Source of the DNA: Duganella sp. sic0402
Lineage (GTDB): Bacteria > Pseudomonadota > Gammaproteobacteria > Burkholderiales > Burkholderiaceae_D
Direction: 5' to 3'
DNA length: 64,000 nt
NCBI RefSeq assembly: GCF_019219065.1
Contig: NZ_JAHUWK010000011.1
Location: 62,001-126,000, forward strand
Every line of letters begins with the position of its first letter. Within the stretch, counting starts at the first letter, position 1. The notes under the pieces are model-generated. The model did not search any database. It had not been told where the DNA came from and saw only the letters and a program-made list of their open reading frames with translations. Positions 24,264 to 33,544 of the stretch are shown piece after piece. The position numbers and the translations under genes were made by a program.

Positions 24264-26417
24264 ATGCAAGATCCTGTCACGCTGGACAACTGTGCGGATG
24301 AGCCTATTCATATTCCCGGCAGCATCCAGCCGCACGGCGCATTGTTGGCGTTCGATACCGACAGCATGCTGTTGGGCTGGAGCGACAACGCCGCGCAATT
24401 GCTGGGTTTGCAACTGACGCTGAACACGCCGCTGTCCGCAATGCGCCTGTCCGCCGAGGTGGCGGCCGCAGCGGCGGAGTGCGTCGATAGCATCGAGGAC
24501 GGTGAAGCGCCGGCGATAGCGCTGGAAGTGAGCATCGGCGCGCTGCGCTTCGATTGCATCGTCCATGCCCACCAGTCGCGCCTCATCATCGAGTTCGAGC
24601 GGCGCGATACGCCCAGCGATACCGTTGCTGCTTTTGCACTGAAGGCGCACGCCGCCATCGACCGCCTGAAGCGGCAGAAATCCATCGACGCGTTGTTGCA
24701 GCTGGCTACCGAGCAGGTGCGTGCGATCACCGGTTTCGACCGTGTGATGGCTTACCGCTTCCACCAGGACGACAGCGGCGACGTGACCGCCGAGTCGCGC
24801 CGCGAGGATCTGGAAGCTTATCTGGGACGCCGCTATCCGGCCAGCGATATTCCGGCGCAGGCGCGGCGGCTGTACATCATCAACACGCTGCGGCTGATTG
24901 CCGATGTCAATTACACACCGTCGCCGCTGAGCGGGCGTGCCGGCGATGCGCCACTGGACCTGAGCCACAGCGTGCTGCGCAGCGTGTCGCCGGTGCACAT
25001 CGAATACCTGCAGAACATGGGCGTGGGCGCGTCGATGAGCGTGTCGATCGTGGTAGCGGGCCGCTTGTGGGGGCTGCTGGCCTGTCATCATATGTCGTCG
25101 TTGCAGGTGCCGTACTCGGTGCGCATGGCGGCTGACGTGATGGCGCAGGTGATCGCCTCGCTGGTGCAATCGATGGAAGCGCGCGAAAACGCCAGGCTGG
25201 TCGAGCAATCGGCCGAGGTGCGCACGCGCGTGATGGAAACCCTGCTGCACCACGACGAACCGGCGCGCGCGCTGCTGACGCATGCGCCGGCGCTGTGCCA
25301 GTCCTTGCAGGCCGAGGCGCTGGTAATCAGCCAGTACGGCAAGCTGATGGTGCACGGCGATATCGACGCCGAATTGGCCGCGCGCATGGTGGCTTCGCTG
25401 CCGGCCGACGGCCCGGAGCTGGTGGAACGCAGTGCTGTGGGTGACTGGCCGGCGGCATTGCAGCCGGCACTGGCGCCGTGGGCAGGCTTGCTGGCGCTGC
25501 GCTTTGACTCCGTCACCTCTGGCTGGCTGCTGGCGCTGCGGCGTGAACAGATCCACACGATACGCTGGGCCGGGCGGCCGGAAAAGGTGGTGCGCATCGG
25601 CCCGCTGGGCGCGCGCCTGACGCCGCGCGGCTCCTTCGACGAATGGCGCGAGATGGTGCGCCAGCGCGCCGTGCCATGGAGCGATGCGGAACGGCTGGCG
25701 GCCAGCCAGCTGCTGGGCGAGATGCACCGCGCCAGCGTGGCCAAGCATGTGGAAACCGACCGTGCCCGCGCGCAGCTGCTGGCGATGCTGGGCCACGACC
25801 TGCGCGGCCCGCTGCATTCGATCAATATGGCAGCCACGGTGCTGCAGCATGGCGGCGCCGCCAGTACCATGAGCAGCCGCATCCAGGCCTCCAGCACGCG
25901 CATGGAGCGATTGATCAGCCAGGTGCTGGACATGAGCCGCATCAACGGCGGCCTCGGTCTGGGACTGAGCCGCAGCGCGGCCGATCTGGTGCCCTTGCTG
26001 CATGATCTGCTGGACGAGGTGCGCACCGCCCATGCCGACTTGCGCCTCGCTGTCAGCCTGCCTGCCTCGCTGACGGCGCAAATCGACAGCGACCGCATGA
26101 TGCAGGTGGTGAGCAATCTGCTTAGCAACGCCCGCCACCACGGCACGCATGGCGAGCCGATTCAGGTATTGCTGGCGGAAAGCGGCAGCACGGTGCTGCT
26201 GGAAGTGCGCAATGTGGCGCCGCCGATACCGGCCGAGCTGCTGCCTACCTTGTACAGTCCGCTCAAGCACGCCTCGGTCGGCAATGTGCGCAACCGTGGC
26301 GGCCTCGGACTGGGGCTGCATATTGCGCAGGAAATCGTGCAGCAGCACGGCGGCGAGATCGCCTACCGCTACGAAGCGCCGCAGGTTATCTTTGCTGTAA
26401 CACTGCCGCGCGACTAA
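24264..26417 (+). CDS. bphP: Bacteriophytochrome histidine kinase
   Basis: A 717-residue red/far-red photoreceptor. Cys10 in 'TLDNCADEPIHIPGSIQPHG' is in the biliverdin-attachment position. The PAS domain (about 10-120) is followed by GAF (135-300) with 'PASDIP' (192-197, Asp195) and chromophore-pocket histidines 275-276, then PHY (310-490) with the tongue motif 'PRGSF' (454-458). The kinase has H-box His511 in 'GHDLRGPL', an N-box 'NLLSNARHHG' and a G-box 'GGLGLGLHIAQ'. All parts needed for photosensing and autophosphorylation appear intact. No biliverdin-making haem oxygenase gene lies alongside, and there is no dedicated single-domain response regulator. Confidence 0.96.
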   Translation: MQDPVTLDNCADEPIHIPGSIQPHGALLAFDTDSMLLGWSDNAAQLLGLQLTLNTPLSAMRLSAEVAAAAAECVDSIEDGEAPAIALEVSIGALRFDCIVHAHQSRLIIEFERRDTPSDTVAAFALKAHAAIDRLKRQKSIDALLQLATEQVRAITGFDRVMAYRFHQDDSGDVTAESRREDLEAYLGRRYPASDIPAQARRLYIINTLRLIADVNYTPSPLSGRAGDAPLDLSHSVLRSVSPVHIEYLQNMGVGASMSVSIVVAGRLWGLLACHHMSSLQVPYSVRMAADVMAQVIASLVQSMEARENARLVEQSAEVRTRVMETLLHHDEPARALLTHAPALCQSLQAEALVISQYGKLMVHGDIDAELAARMVASLPADGPELVERSAVGDWPAALQPALAPWAGLLALRFDSVTSGWLLALRREQIHTIRWAGRPEKVVRIGPLGARLTPRGSFDEWREMVRQRAVPWSDAERLAASQLLGEMHRASVAKHVETDRARAQLLAMLGHDLRGPLHSINMAATVLQHGGAASTMSSRIQASSTRMERLISQVLDMSRINGGLGLGLSRSAADLVPLLHDLLDEVRTAHADLRLAVSLPASLTAQIDSDRMMQVVSNLLSNARHHGTHGEPIQVLLAESGSTVLLEVRNVAPPIPAELLPTLYSPLKHASVGNVRNRGGLGLGLHIAQEIVQQHGGEIAYRYEAPQVIFAVTLPRD

Positions 26418-26517
26418 AACTATACACTTCCACAACAATGTGGAGTTTCGGTGAAGAATTACGGCAGTTTGCAGTGTCCCGCTTGAAGCGGGCCAGTCAT
26501 CGTGGCTAAATAGCCTG

Positions 26518-27927
26518 ATGGTCAAGATCGGTATCACTGCCCGGCTGTTTCTTTCACTGCTGATCGTCAGCGTGCTGACTGCGGTCGGCGTGGGGCTGGG
26601 CACGCGCTGGAGCTTCAAGCGCGGCTTCCAGGGCTATCTGAACGAGGTCGAGGCGCGCCGCATGGAGGCGATGGCGTTCGAGTTCGCGCAGGCCTATCAG
26701 GAACACGGCAACTGGGACTTCATCCGCCACAACCGCGCCGCATGGGAGCGCTACACCGGCGCCATCGGCCGCGAACGCGCCACTTCTCCGCGCCCTGGCG
26801 GCGACTCCATCTATTACGCCGTCCCTGACAAAGCGCCGCGCCGCCTCGGCCTGTACGATATGCAGGGCAATCACCTGGCCGGCAATCTGCAAACCGGCGA
26901 CGACCTGCGCTATCAGCCGGTGCTGGTCAATGGCGTGGCGGTCGGCACGCTGGCTGGTGCGCCGCTGCGCGGCTTGCAGGAAGAGGCTGAACTCACTTTC
27001 CAAACGCAACAGCAGCGCGACAGCCTGTTCATCGGCCTGGCGACGCTGGTGCTGGCGGCGCTGGCGGCGATCCTGCTGGCGCGCAGCTTTGTGGCGCCAA
27101 CGCGGCGCTTGATTGCGGCCGCTTCCAAGGTGGCGGAAGGCGATTATGGCGTGCGCGTGCCGCATGCGCAGCGCGACGAGCTGGGCACGCTGGCACGCAA
27201 TTTCAATCTGATGGTGGCCACGCTGGAAAGCAATGAAGCGCTGCGCCGCCATTTCATGGCCGATATCTCGCATGAGCTGCGCACGCCCTTGTCCGTCTTG
27301 CAGGCGCAGCTGGAGGCGATGGAGGACGGCATCGAGCCGATCGACAACGACAGCCTGAAAGCCTTGATGGATGAGGTGGCCACGCTGAGCCGTCTGGTGG
27401 ACGATATGCGCCAGATCACGCTGTCCGAAGTGGGCGCCTTCGATTATCGCCGCGAGCCGCTGGACCTGGCGGCGCTGCTGCGCAATGAAATCCAGCGCTG
27501 GGGCGAGCCGCTGGCGCAAGCCGGCATGGAGATCATCGTGGATAGCCCGGAAACCATGATCGTCGATGGCGACACCATCCGCCTGCGCCAGCTGCTGCGC
27601 AACCTGTTCAACAACACGCTGCGCCACGCCGACGGCGCCACCCAGCTGAGCATCAGCCTGCATACCTTGCGCAATCAATCGGTGCTGACCTTGTCCGACA
27701 ACGGCATCGGTGTTAGTGACGCCGGCCTGACCATGCTGTTCGAGCGTTTCTGGCGCGGCGACCGCGCGCGCAGCCGCGCCACCGGCGGCAGCGGCCTGGG
27801 CCTGTCGATCTGCCGCAGCATTGTCGAAGCGCATGGCGGCAGCATCAGCGCTGCGCACACGCATACCGCCGTGCCGCATGGCCTGTCGATCCGCATCATT
27901 CTGCCATTGCAGGGAGAAGCGGCATGA
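26518..27927 (+). CDS. BaeS-like sensor histidine kinase
   Basis: A 469-residue membrane kinase. Transmembrane segments at about 10-30 and 165-190 flank a periplasmic sensor region of about 135 residues. HAMP follows ('APTRRLIAAASKVAEGDYGVRV'), then HisKA with 'MADISHELRTPLSVL', and HATPase with 'NLFNNTLRHADG' and 'GGSGLGLSICRSIV'. The order and sequence resemble BaeS, an envelope-stress kinase. Its stop overlaps the start of the response regulator (ATGA at 27924-27927), so the two are one unit. The signal is unknown. Confidence 0.92.
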   Translation: MVKIGITARLFLSLLIVSVLTAVGVGLGTRWSFKRGFQGYLNEVEARRMEAMAFEFAQAYQEHGNWDFIRHNRAAWERYTGAIGRERATSPRPGGDSIYYAVPDKAPRRLGLYDMQGNHLAGNLQTGDDLRYQPVLVNGVAVGTLAGAPLRGLQEEAELTFQTQQQRDSLFIGLATLVLAALAAILLARSFVAPTRRLIAAASKVAEGDYGVRVPHAQRDELGTLARNFNLMVATLESNEALRRHFMADISHELRTPLSVLQAQLEAMEDGIEPIDNDSLKALMDEVATLSRLVDDMRQITLSEVGAFDYRREPLDLAALLRNEIQRWGEPLAQAGMEIIVDSPETMIVDGDTIRLRQLLRNLFNNTLRHADGATQLSISLHTLRNQSVLTLSDNGIGVSDAGLTMLFERFWRGDRARSRATGGSGLGLSICRSIVEAHGGSISAAHTHTAVPHGLSIRIILPLQGEAA

Positions 27928-28604
27928 ACCCGCAGCATGTGCTGGTGGTCGAAGATGAACAGCGGCTGGCGCGGCTGCTGGTCAGCTACTTGCAGGCGGC
28001 CGGCTACCGCGCCAGCGCCCAGCACGACGGCTTGTCGGTGCAAGCCACGGTGGCGGGCGGCGACGTCGACCTGATCCTGCTGGACTGGATGCTGCCCGGC
28101 ATGGACGGCCTGAGCCTGTGCCGCGCCTTGCGCGCCAACAGCGATATCCCGGTCATCATGATGACCGCGCGCGCCCAGGAGGAAGACCGCCTCGACGGCC
28201 TCGACAGCGGCGCCGACGATTACATCTGCAAGCCCTTCAGTCCGCGCGAGGTGGTGGCCAGGGTCAGGGCGGTGCTGCGGCGCCGTCCATCCGGCACGCC
28301 GCAGCCGGGCTTGCAGATCGACGAGCACGGCATGCGCGCTTTCGTGCATGGCAAGGAACTGGCGCTGACGCCGGTGGAGCTGCGCCTGCTGAAGCGTTTG
28401 CGCGATGCGCCCGGCAAGGCCTTGTCACGCGATGACTTGCGCAGCTGGGTGTACGAGGACCGGCGCATCGTGCACGACCGCACGATCGATACGCATGTGA
28501 AGAACCTGCGCCGGAAACTGGAGGAAGCTGGCCTGGTCGAAGCTATTTCGGCCGTCTACGGGGTCGGCTATCGATGGGAAGCACGCAGCGCGCTGCAACC
28601 CTGA
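27924..28604 (+). CDS. OmpR-family response regulator (BaeR-like)
   Basis: A 226-residue regulator: receiver domain with phospho-acceptor Asp54 in 'LILLDWMLPGMDG', acidic pocket 'VEDEQ' and Lys in 'DYICKPFSPREVVARV', then a winged-helix DNA-binding domain with 'LTPVELRLLKRL', 'SRDDLRSWVYEDRR' and 'TIDTHVKNLRRKLEE'. It is translationally coupled to the kinase. The dehydrogenase operon begins 24 nt downstream and may be co-transcribed, which would make it a candidate target or partner. Confidence 0.94.
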   Translation: MNPQHVLVVEDEQRLARLLVSYLQAAGYRASAQHDGLSVQATVAGGDVDLILLDWMLPGMDGLSLCRALRANSDIPVIMMTARAQEEDRLDGLDSGADDYICKPFSPREVVARVRAVLRRRPSGTPQPGLQIDEHGMRAFVHGKELALTPVELRLLKRLRDAPGKALSRDDLRSWVYEDRRIVHDRTIDTHVKNLRRKLEEAGLVEAISAVYGVGYRWEARSALQP

Positions 28605-28628
28605 AGCAGTCAAACAGAGGAGAAAGAA

Positions 28629-29357
28629 ATGTCTGACGACACACAATCGCCGTCGCGGCGGAGTCTTATCAAAACCATGATGTTCGTGCCCATCGGTGCG
28701 GCTGCCGCCAGCGGCGTGGTGCGTGCCTTGCAGCCCGCCAGCGCTGCCGACGGCAACGCATCGGAGGGCAAGCCTGACGCTTATACGCCGGCGTTCTTCA
28801 ATCAGACCGAGTGGAAATTCCTGGGCGCGGCAGTGGACCGACTGATTCCGCACGACGAGCATGGCCCCGGCGCCGTTGAGCTGGGCGTGCTGGAATTCCT
28901 CGACCGCCACATGCAGACGCCATACGCCGCAGGCGATATCTGGTATACGCAAGGCCCTTACCTGAGCGCCAAGCCGGAGTTCGGCTACCAGGGCAAGCTG
29001 CCGCTGCGCGACATCCTCCGCGTCGGCATCAAGAACGTGGACGGTTACTGCGCGTCGCAATTCGGCGGCAAGGCGTTTGCCGACCTGGAGCGCAAGCAGC
29101 AGGAAGAAATTCTCAAGAACTGCGAAGGCGGCAAGCTGAAGCTGGAGGAAATCTCCGCCAAGCTGTTCTTCACCAACCTGCTGAACGAAACCCGCAATGG
29201 CTACTTCGCCGACCCTAAACACGGCGGCAACAAGGGCATGGGCGCGTGGAAGATGATCGGTTATCCGGGCATGCGCGGCGACTATCTGGACTGGGTGGAA
29301 GTCCGTGAAAAACCCTATCCGATCGGCCCTGTCGATCTGGCTGGACGTAGAGGTTAA
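28629..29357 (+). CDS. Gluconate 2-dehydrogenase subunit 3 family protein
   Basis: A 242-residue small subunit. The twin-arginine signal 'SRRSLIKTMMFVPIGAAAAS' sends it folded to the periplasm. The mature part has 'FNQTEWKFLGAAVDRLIPHDEHGPGAVELG', the family signature. It is the first of three genes encoding a flavoprotein dehydrogenase complex; the Tat signal on this subunit normally carries the flavoprotein, which has none, across the membrane by hitch-hiking. Ribosome binding site GAGGAG lies 7-12 nt upstream. Confidence 0.93.
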   Translation: MSDDTQSPSRRSLIKTMMFVPIGAAAASGVVRALQPASAADGNASEGKPDAYTPAFFNQTEWKFLGAAVDRLIPHDEHGPGAVELGVLEFLDRHMQTPYAAGDIWYTQGPYLSAKPEFGYQGKLPLRDILRVGIKNVDGYCASQFGGKAFADLERKQQEEILKNCEGGKLKLEEISAKLFFTNLLNETRNGYFADPKHGGNKGMGAWKMIGYPGMRGDYLDWVEVREKPYPIGPVDLAGRRG

Positions 29358-29362
29358 GCATT

Positions 29363-31138
29363 ATGACTATCGTAAAAAACAAAGTGGACGCCGTGATTGT
29401 CGGCATGGGCTGGACCGGCGCCATCATGGCCAAGGAACTGACCGACGCCGGCCTCAATGTGGTGTGCCTGGAGCGCGGCCAGGACCGTGATACGCAACCG
29501 GACTTCGCCTATCCGCGCGTGGTGGATGAGCTGGAAGGCTCGGTGCACCGCCGTTATCTGCAAGCGCTGTCGCAGGAAACCGTGACCATCCGCCACGGCG
29601 TCAACGACACCGCCGTGCCGTATCGCCAGATGGGGTCGTTCAAACCGGGCACCGGCGTCGGCGGCGCCGGCAGCCACTGGTCCGGCTGCCATTTCCGCGC
29701 GCTGCCGGAAGACTTCAAGGTGCGCAGCAATGTGGAGCAGCGCTACGGCAAGAAGTTCATTCCGCAAGGGATGACCATCCAGGACTTCCCGCTGACCTAC
29801 GAGGATCTGGAACCGCACTTCGACCATTTCGAATATGTGTGCGGCACCTCGGGCAAGGCCGGCGTCATCAATGGCAAGCTGGTCGAGGGCGGCAATCCGT
29901 TTGAAGGCTCGCGCTCGCGTGAATTCGCGTTGCCGCCGAATCCCAACTATCTGGGGGCCGAATGGTTCTACAAGGCCGCGCGCGAGATGGGTTATCACCC
30001 GTATCCGATTCCGGCGTCGAACGCGTCCAGCACTTACGTCAATCCGTATGGCTGCCAGATGGGACCGTGCAATTTCTGCGGCTTCTGCTCGGACTATGGC
30101 TGCCTCAACTATTCGAAAGCCAGCCCCAACGCCTGCATCCTGCCGGTGCTGCGCGGCCGCAAGGGCTTCGAGCTGCGTACCCGCGCGCAGGTGCTGAAAG
30201 TGAACCTGAGCGCCGACAAGAAGAAGGCCACCGGCGTCACCTACCTGGACGCGCAAGGCCGCGAAACCGAACAGCCGGCCGACCTGGTACTGCTGTGTGC
30301 GTTCTCGCTGTTCAATGTGCACCTGATGCTGATTTCCGGCATCGGCACGCCGTACGACCCTGTCAGCAATACCGGCACCATCGGCCGCAACTACTCGTAC
30401 CAGAATCTGAACCGCGTCTCGCTGTTCTTCGATGAGACCGTGCAGGCCAACCAGTTCATCGGCATCGGCGGCGGCGGCACCACCATCGACGATCTGAACG
30501 GCAACCGCAATGACAGCGCCAAGTCCGGCTACATCGGCGGCGGCCTGGTCTGGGCACGCCAGCCGGGCGGCGGTCCGGTGCGCGGCATCGCCACGCCGCC
30601 TGGTGTGCCGAACTGGGGCAGCGCGTGGAAGAAGGGCGTCAAGGAAGCGTTCCGCCATTCGTTCTACTACGAGGTGCAGGGTTCGTGCATGTCCTATCAG
30701 GACGCCTATCTGAGCCTGGACCCGACCTACAAGGATGCCTTCGGCCGTCCACTGCTGCGCATGACCTTCGACTGGCATGACAACGAGATCAAGGCCTCGC
30801 AGTACCTGGTGGAGAAAGCGACCGACATGTGCAAGGTGCTGGGACCGAAAGCGATGAAGGGCGACGCCAAGAAGGATGGCGACCACTACAACATCACGCA
30901 ATACCAGTCCACCCACACCTGCGGCGGCGCCATCATGGGCACCGATCCGAAGACTTCGGCGCTGAACCGCTACCTGCAATCGTGGGATGTGTCGAATGTG
31001 TTTGCGCCGGGCGCCAACGCCTTCCCGCAGAACAATGGCTACAACCCGACTGGCATGGTAGGCGCGCTGACCTACTGGTGTGCTACGGCGATCCGCGAGC
31101 AGTATCTGAAAAACCCCGGCCCGCTGGTCCACGCTTAA
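29363..31138 (+). CDS. GMC-family FAD-dependent dehydrogenase, large subunit
   Basis: A 591-residue flavoprotein. The FAD-binding fold is at the N-terminus ('DAVIVGMGWTGAIMAKELTDAGLNVVCLERG') and the GMC C-terminal active-site region has 'QYQSTHTCGGAIMG' with the likely catalytic His and 'NPTGMVGALTYW'. It resembles the large subunits of gluconate, sorbitol or fructose dehydrogenases. A Cys-rich segment 'GPCNFCGFCSDYGC' near 230 is typical of this group, where it holds an Fe-S centre in some members. It oxidises a sugar or alcohol and passes electrons to the triheme cytochrome encoded next. Substrate cannot be read from sequence. Confidence 0.93.
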   Translation: MTIVKNKVDAVIVGMGWTGAIMAKELTDAGLNVVCLERGQDRDTQPDFAYPRVVDELEGSVHRRYLQALSQETVTIRHGVNDTAVPYRQMGSFKPGTGVGGAGSHWSGCHFRALPEDFKVRSNVEQRYGKKFIPQGMTIQDFPLTYEDLEPHFDHFEYVCGTSGKAGVINGKLVEGGNPFEGSRSREFALPPNPNYLGAEWFYKAAREMGYHPYPIPASNASSTYVNPYGCQMGPCNFCGFCSDYGCLNYSKASPNACILPVLRGRKGFELRTRAQVLKVNLSADKKKATGVTYLDAQGRETEQPADLVLLCAFSLFNVHLMLISGIGTPYDPVSNTGTIGRNYSYQNLNRVSLFFDETVQANQFIGIGGGGTTIDDLNGNRNDSAKSGYIGGGLVWARQPGGGPVRGIATPPGVPNWGSAWKKGVKEAFRHSFYYEVQGSCMSYQDAYLSLDPTYKDAFGRPLLRMTFDWHDNEIKASQYLVEKATDMCKVLGPKAMKGDAKKDGDHYNITQYQSTHTCGGAIMGTDPKTSALNRYLQSWDVSNVFAPGANAFPQNNGYNPTGMVGALTYWCATAIREQYLKNPGPLVHA

Positions 31139-31147
31139 GGAGACGAT

Positions 31148-32494
31148 ATGAACCATGTGAAAAAAGGATTGCTGGTCGTCGCCGGCGTGGCGGTGGTGGC
31201 GGTGGCGGGCGCGTTCATCTATGGCTCGCAGGCGACCGTGACCAGGGATATCGGGCCGGGCACGCTCAATCTGACGGCGCCGGATGCACAGCTGATCGAG
31301 AAGGGCCGCTACCTGGCGGTGGCGGCGGACTGCGTGGCTTGCCACACGGCGCCGGGCGGCAAGCAGTTTGCCGGCGGCCTGTCGATGGCCACGCCGATCG
31401 GCGCCATCTACAGCTCCAACATCACGCCGGATAAAGCCACCGGCATCGGCAACTACAGCCTGAACGACTTTGACCGCGCGGTCCGTCATGGCATCGCGCC
31501 ATCGGGCGTCACGCTGTATCCGGCCATGCCGTATCCGTCCTACGCCAAAGTGACTGACGATGATACGCGTGCACTGTACGCCTACTTCATGCATGGCGTG
31601 CAGCCGGTGTCTGCGGCCAACAAGGCGCATGGCATTACCTGGCCGCTGTCGATCAACTGGCCGCTGGCGATCTGGCGCAAGACCTATGCGCCGCCGGTTG
31701 AGCCGCTGGTGCTCAGCAAGTACCAGGGCGAGGCGCTGGCGCGCGGTGCGTATCTGGTGCAATCGCTGGGCCACTGCGGCGCCTGCCACACGCCGCGCGC
31801 GGCGACGCAGCAGGAGCTGGCGCAGGACGAGTCGAATCCGCTGTTCCTGTCGGGCGGCCCGGTGATAGACGGCTGGCTGGCGGTTAACCTGCGCAGCAAC
31901 CCGGCTGGCGGCCTGGGGCGCTGGAGCGAGCAGGACATCATCGATACGCTGGCGACGGCGCGCAATGCGCATTCGGCGGTGGCGGGTTCACCGATGGCTG
32001 AAGTGGTGGCGAACAGCACCCAGCAGATGACGCCGGAAGACCTGAAGGCGATGGCGGTTTATCTGAAGTCGCTGACGCCGGGACCGGACGAGAAGGCGCG
32101 CTTTGCGGCCAGCGATGTCACCGCCAAGGCCTTGCAGGCCGGCCGCGATGAAACGCGCGGCGCGCAGCTGTATCTCGACAACTGCAATGCTTGCCACCGT
32201 TCGGACGCGGTGTCCAATGCCAAGGTGTTCCCGGCGCTGGCGGGTAATCCGTCGGTGCTGTCGGATGATCCGACTTCGCTGATCCGCCTGATTCTGGCGG
32301 GCAGCAAGCTGCCTTCGACCAAGGGCGCGCCGTCGGACCTGGGCATGCCGGGCTTTGCATGGCGCTTGTCTGACCAGGAGGTGGCGCAGCTGGCGACCTT
32401 TGTGCGGCAGAGCTGGGGCAATCAGGCATCGGCGGCCGATGCTGGCCAGGTGGCGAAGATCCGCAAGCAGGTCGATGCGGAGGCCAGGCACTAG
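31148..32494 (+). CDS. Triheme cytochrome c subunit of the GMC dehydrogenase
   Basis: A 448-residue protein with an N-terminal membrane segment (about 8-25) and three c-type haem domains marked by CVACH (62-66), CGACH (about 211-215) and CNACH (about 348-352). Each has a downstream Met ligand candidate ('YPAMPYP', 'SPMAEVV' and 'LGMPGFAWRL'). This layout matches the cytochrome subunit of gluconate or alcohol dehydrogenase complexes, which delivers electrons to ubiquinone. It follows the large subunit by 9 bp and completes the complex. Confidence 0.94.
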   Translation: MNHVKKGLLVVAGVAVVAVAGAFIYGSQATVTRDIGPGTLNLTAPDAQLIEKGRYLAVAADCVACHTAPGGKQFAGGLSMATPIGAIYSSNITPDKATGIGNYSLNDFDRAVRHGIAPSGVTLYPAMPYPSYAKVTDDDTRALYAYFMHGVQPVSAANKAHGITWPLSINWPLAIWRKTYAPPVEPLVLSKYQGEALARGAYLVQSLGHCGACHTPRAATQQELAQDESNPLFLSGGPVIDGWLAVNLRSNPAGGLGRWSEQDIIDTLATARNAHSAVAGSPMAEVVANSTQQMTPEDLKAMAVYLKSLTPGPDEKARFAASDVTAKALQAGRDETRGAQLYLDNCNACHRSDAVSNAKVFPALAGNPSVLSDDPTSLIRLILAGSKLPSTKGAPSDLGMPGFAWRLSDQEVAQLATFVRQSWGNQASAADAGQVAKIRKQVDAEARH

Positions 32495-32502
32495 GCAGGC
32501 GC

Positions 32503-33444
32503 TTATCCGGGCGCTTGCTCAGCACGGACTCCCGCTTGCGCGGGAGCGACGCTGAGCGACTCGGCCAGCAGGTCGGTGAATACGCGTATCTTGGAGGCGC
32601 CGCGCCGGTTGGCCGGGTACACCGCGTAGATGCCGACTTCCATCTCGCCCGGATTGGCCTGGTAGTCGGCCAGCACCGGCAGCAGCCGGCCGGCGTCCAG
32701 GTCCGGCTGCACCAGCCAGCCGGGCAGCAGCGCCAGGCCCAGTCCGTCCAGCGCGGCCTGGCGCAGTATTTCCCCATTATTGACTTGCAGGCTGCCGCTG
32801 ACTTCGATCTCGGCGGCCTGTTCGCCGTTGCGCAGATGCCAGACGGCGCGCTTGTCGCCGTAGCTGAACAGCAGGCAGTTGTGCCGCGCCAGCGCATCCG
32901 GCGTGGGCGGTGCGCCGTGCTGCGCCAGGTAGTCCGGGCTGGCGACAATGTGGCGCTGGTGGCCGGCCAGCTTGCGCGCGATCAGGCCGGGATGGCGTTC
33001 CGGATTACCGATGCGGATGGCGACATCGATCGCCTCGTCGACCATATTGGTCAGCGCGTCATTCAGGCGCAGGTCCAGCTCCAGCCGGGGATGGCGGCGG
33101 TGCAGCTCAGGCAGCAGTGGGGCGATATGGCGCACCGCCAGCGCCACCGGCGCTGCGACGCGCAGCACGCCGGCTGGCTCGGCGTCGCGTCCGGCGGCGG
33201 CGTCATCGGCCTCATCCAGCGCCGCCAGGATGTGCGTGGCGTGTTCGAAGTAGCTGCGGCCGCTGTCGGTCAGGGTAATGCTGCGGGTGGAGCGGTTCAG
33301 CAGCGGCGCGCCGATGCGCTGTTCCAGTGCGTCCACCAGCCGCGTCACCGACGAGGTGGCCACGCCCAACTGGCGCGCGGCGGCGGAAAAGCCGCCCTTG
33401 CTGGCGACCAGGCAGAAAGCTTTCAGTTCAGCGAATCTATCCAT
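32503..33444 (-). CDS. LysR-family transcriptional regulator
   Basis: A 313-residue regulator. I start at the ATG at 33444 ('MDRFAELKAFCLVASKGGF'), with AGGA 8 nt upstream; a TTG 18 nt earlier is possible. The winged HTH (5-60) has 'SAAARQLGVATSSVTRLVDALEQRIGAPLLNR', followed by a periplasmic-binding-protein-like effector domain. The final residues 'VAPAQAGVRAEQAPG' are encoded by a REP-like hairpin and look like an acquired tail. It is divergent from the TauD-like dioxygenase gene, a probable target. Confidence 0.93.
   Translation of the reverse strand: MDRFAELKAFCLVASKGGFSAAARQLGVATSSVTRLVDALEQRIGAPLLNRSTRSITLTDSGRSYFEHATHILAALDEADDAAAGRDAEPAGVLRVAAPVALAVRHIAPLLPELHRRHPRLELDLRLNDALTNMVDEAIDVAIRIGNPERHPGLIARKLAGHQRHIVASPDYLAQHGAPPTPDALARHNCLLFSYGDKRAVWHLRNGEQAAEIEVSGSLQVNNGEILRQAALDGLGLALLPGWLVQPDLDAGRLLPVLADYQANPGEMEVGIYAVYPANRRGASKIRVFTDLLAESLSVAPAQAGVRAEQAPG
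32526..32552. repeat. REP-like palindrome overlapping the 3' end of the LysR gene
   Basis: CTCCCGC TTGC GCGGGAG (32529-32546) is a perfect 7-bp stem flanked by GGA and CGACG. Sequences of this kind are dispersed repeats in many betaproteobacteria, and its translation gives the 'PAQAG' tail often seen at protein ends there (recalled, not checked). It sits between two convergent genes. No second copy was found in this window. Confidence 0.55.
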
Positions 33445-33544
33445 GTTTTGCGTCCTGCGCAAAGGTGTGTGCGATTTGGCCCATATTATCAGCAGATGGG
33501 CTGCGGATTATAGTGATTTCATGCTCATAACTCAGGAGGTCAGC

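Noticed and set aside
26478..26492. CCCGC-TTGAA-GCGGG hairpin between the phytochrome and the kinase
   Set aside because: It lacks a T run in either direction and is short, so I do not call it a terminator.
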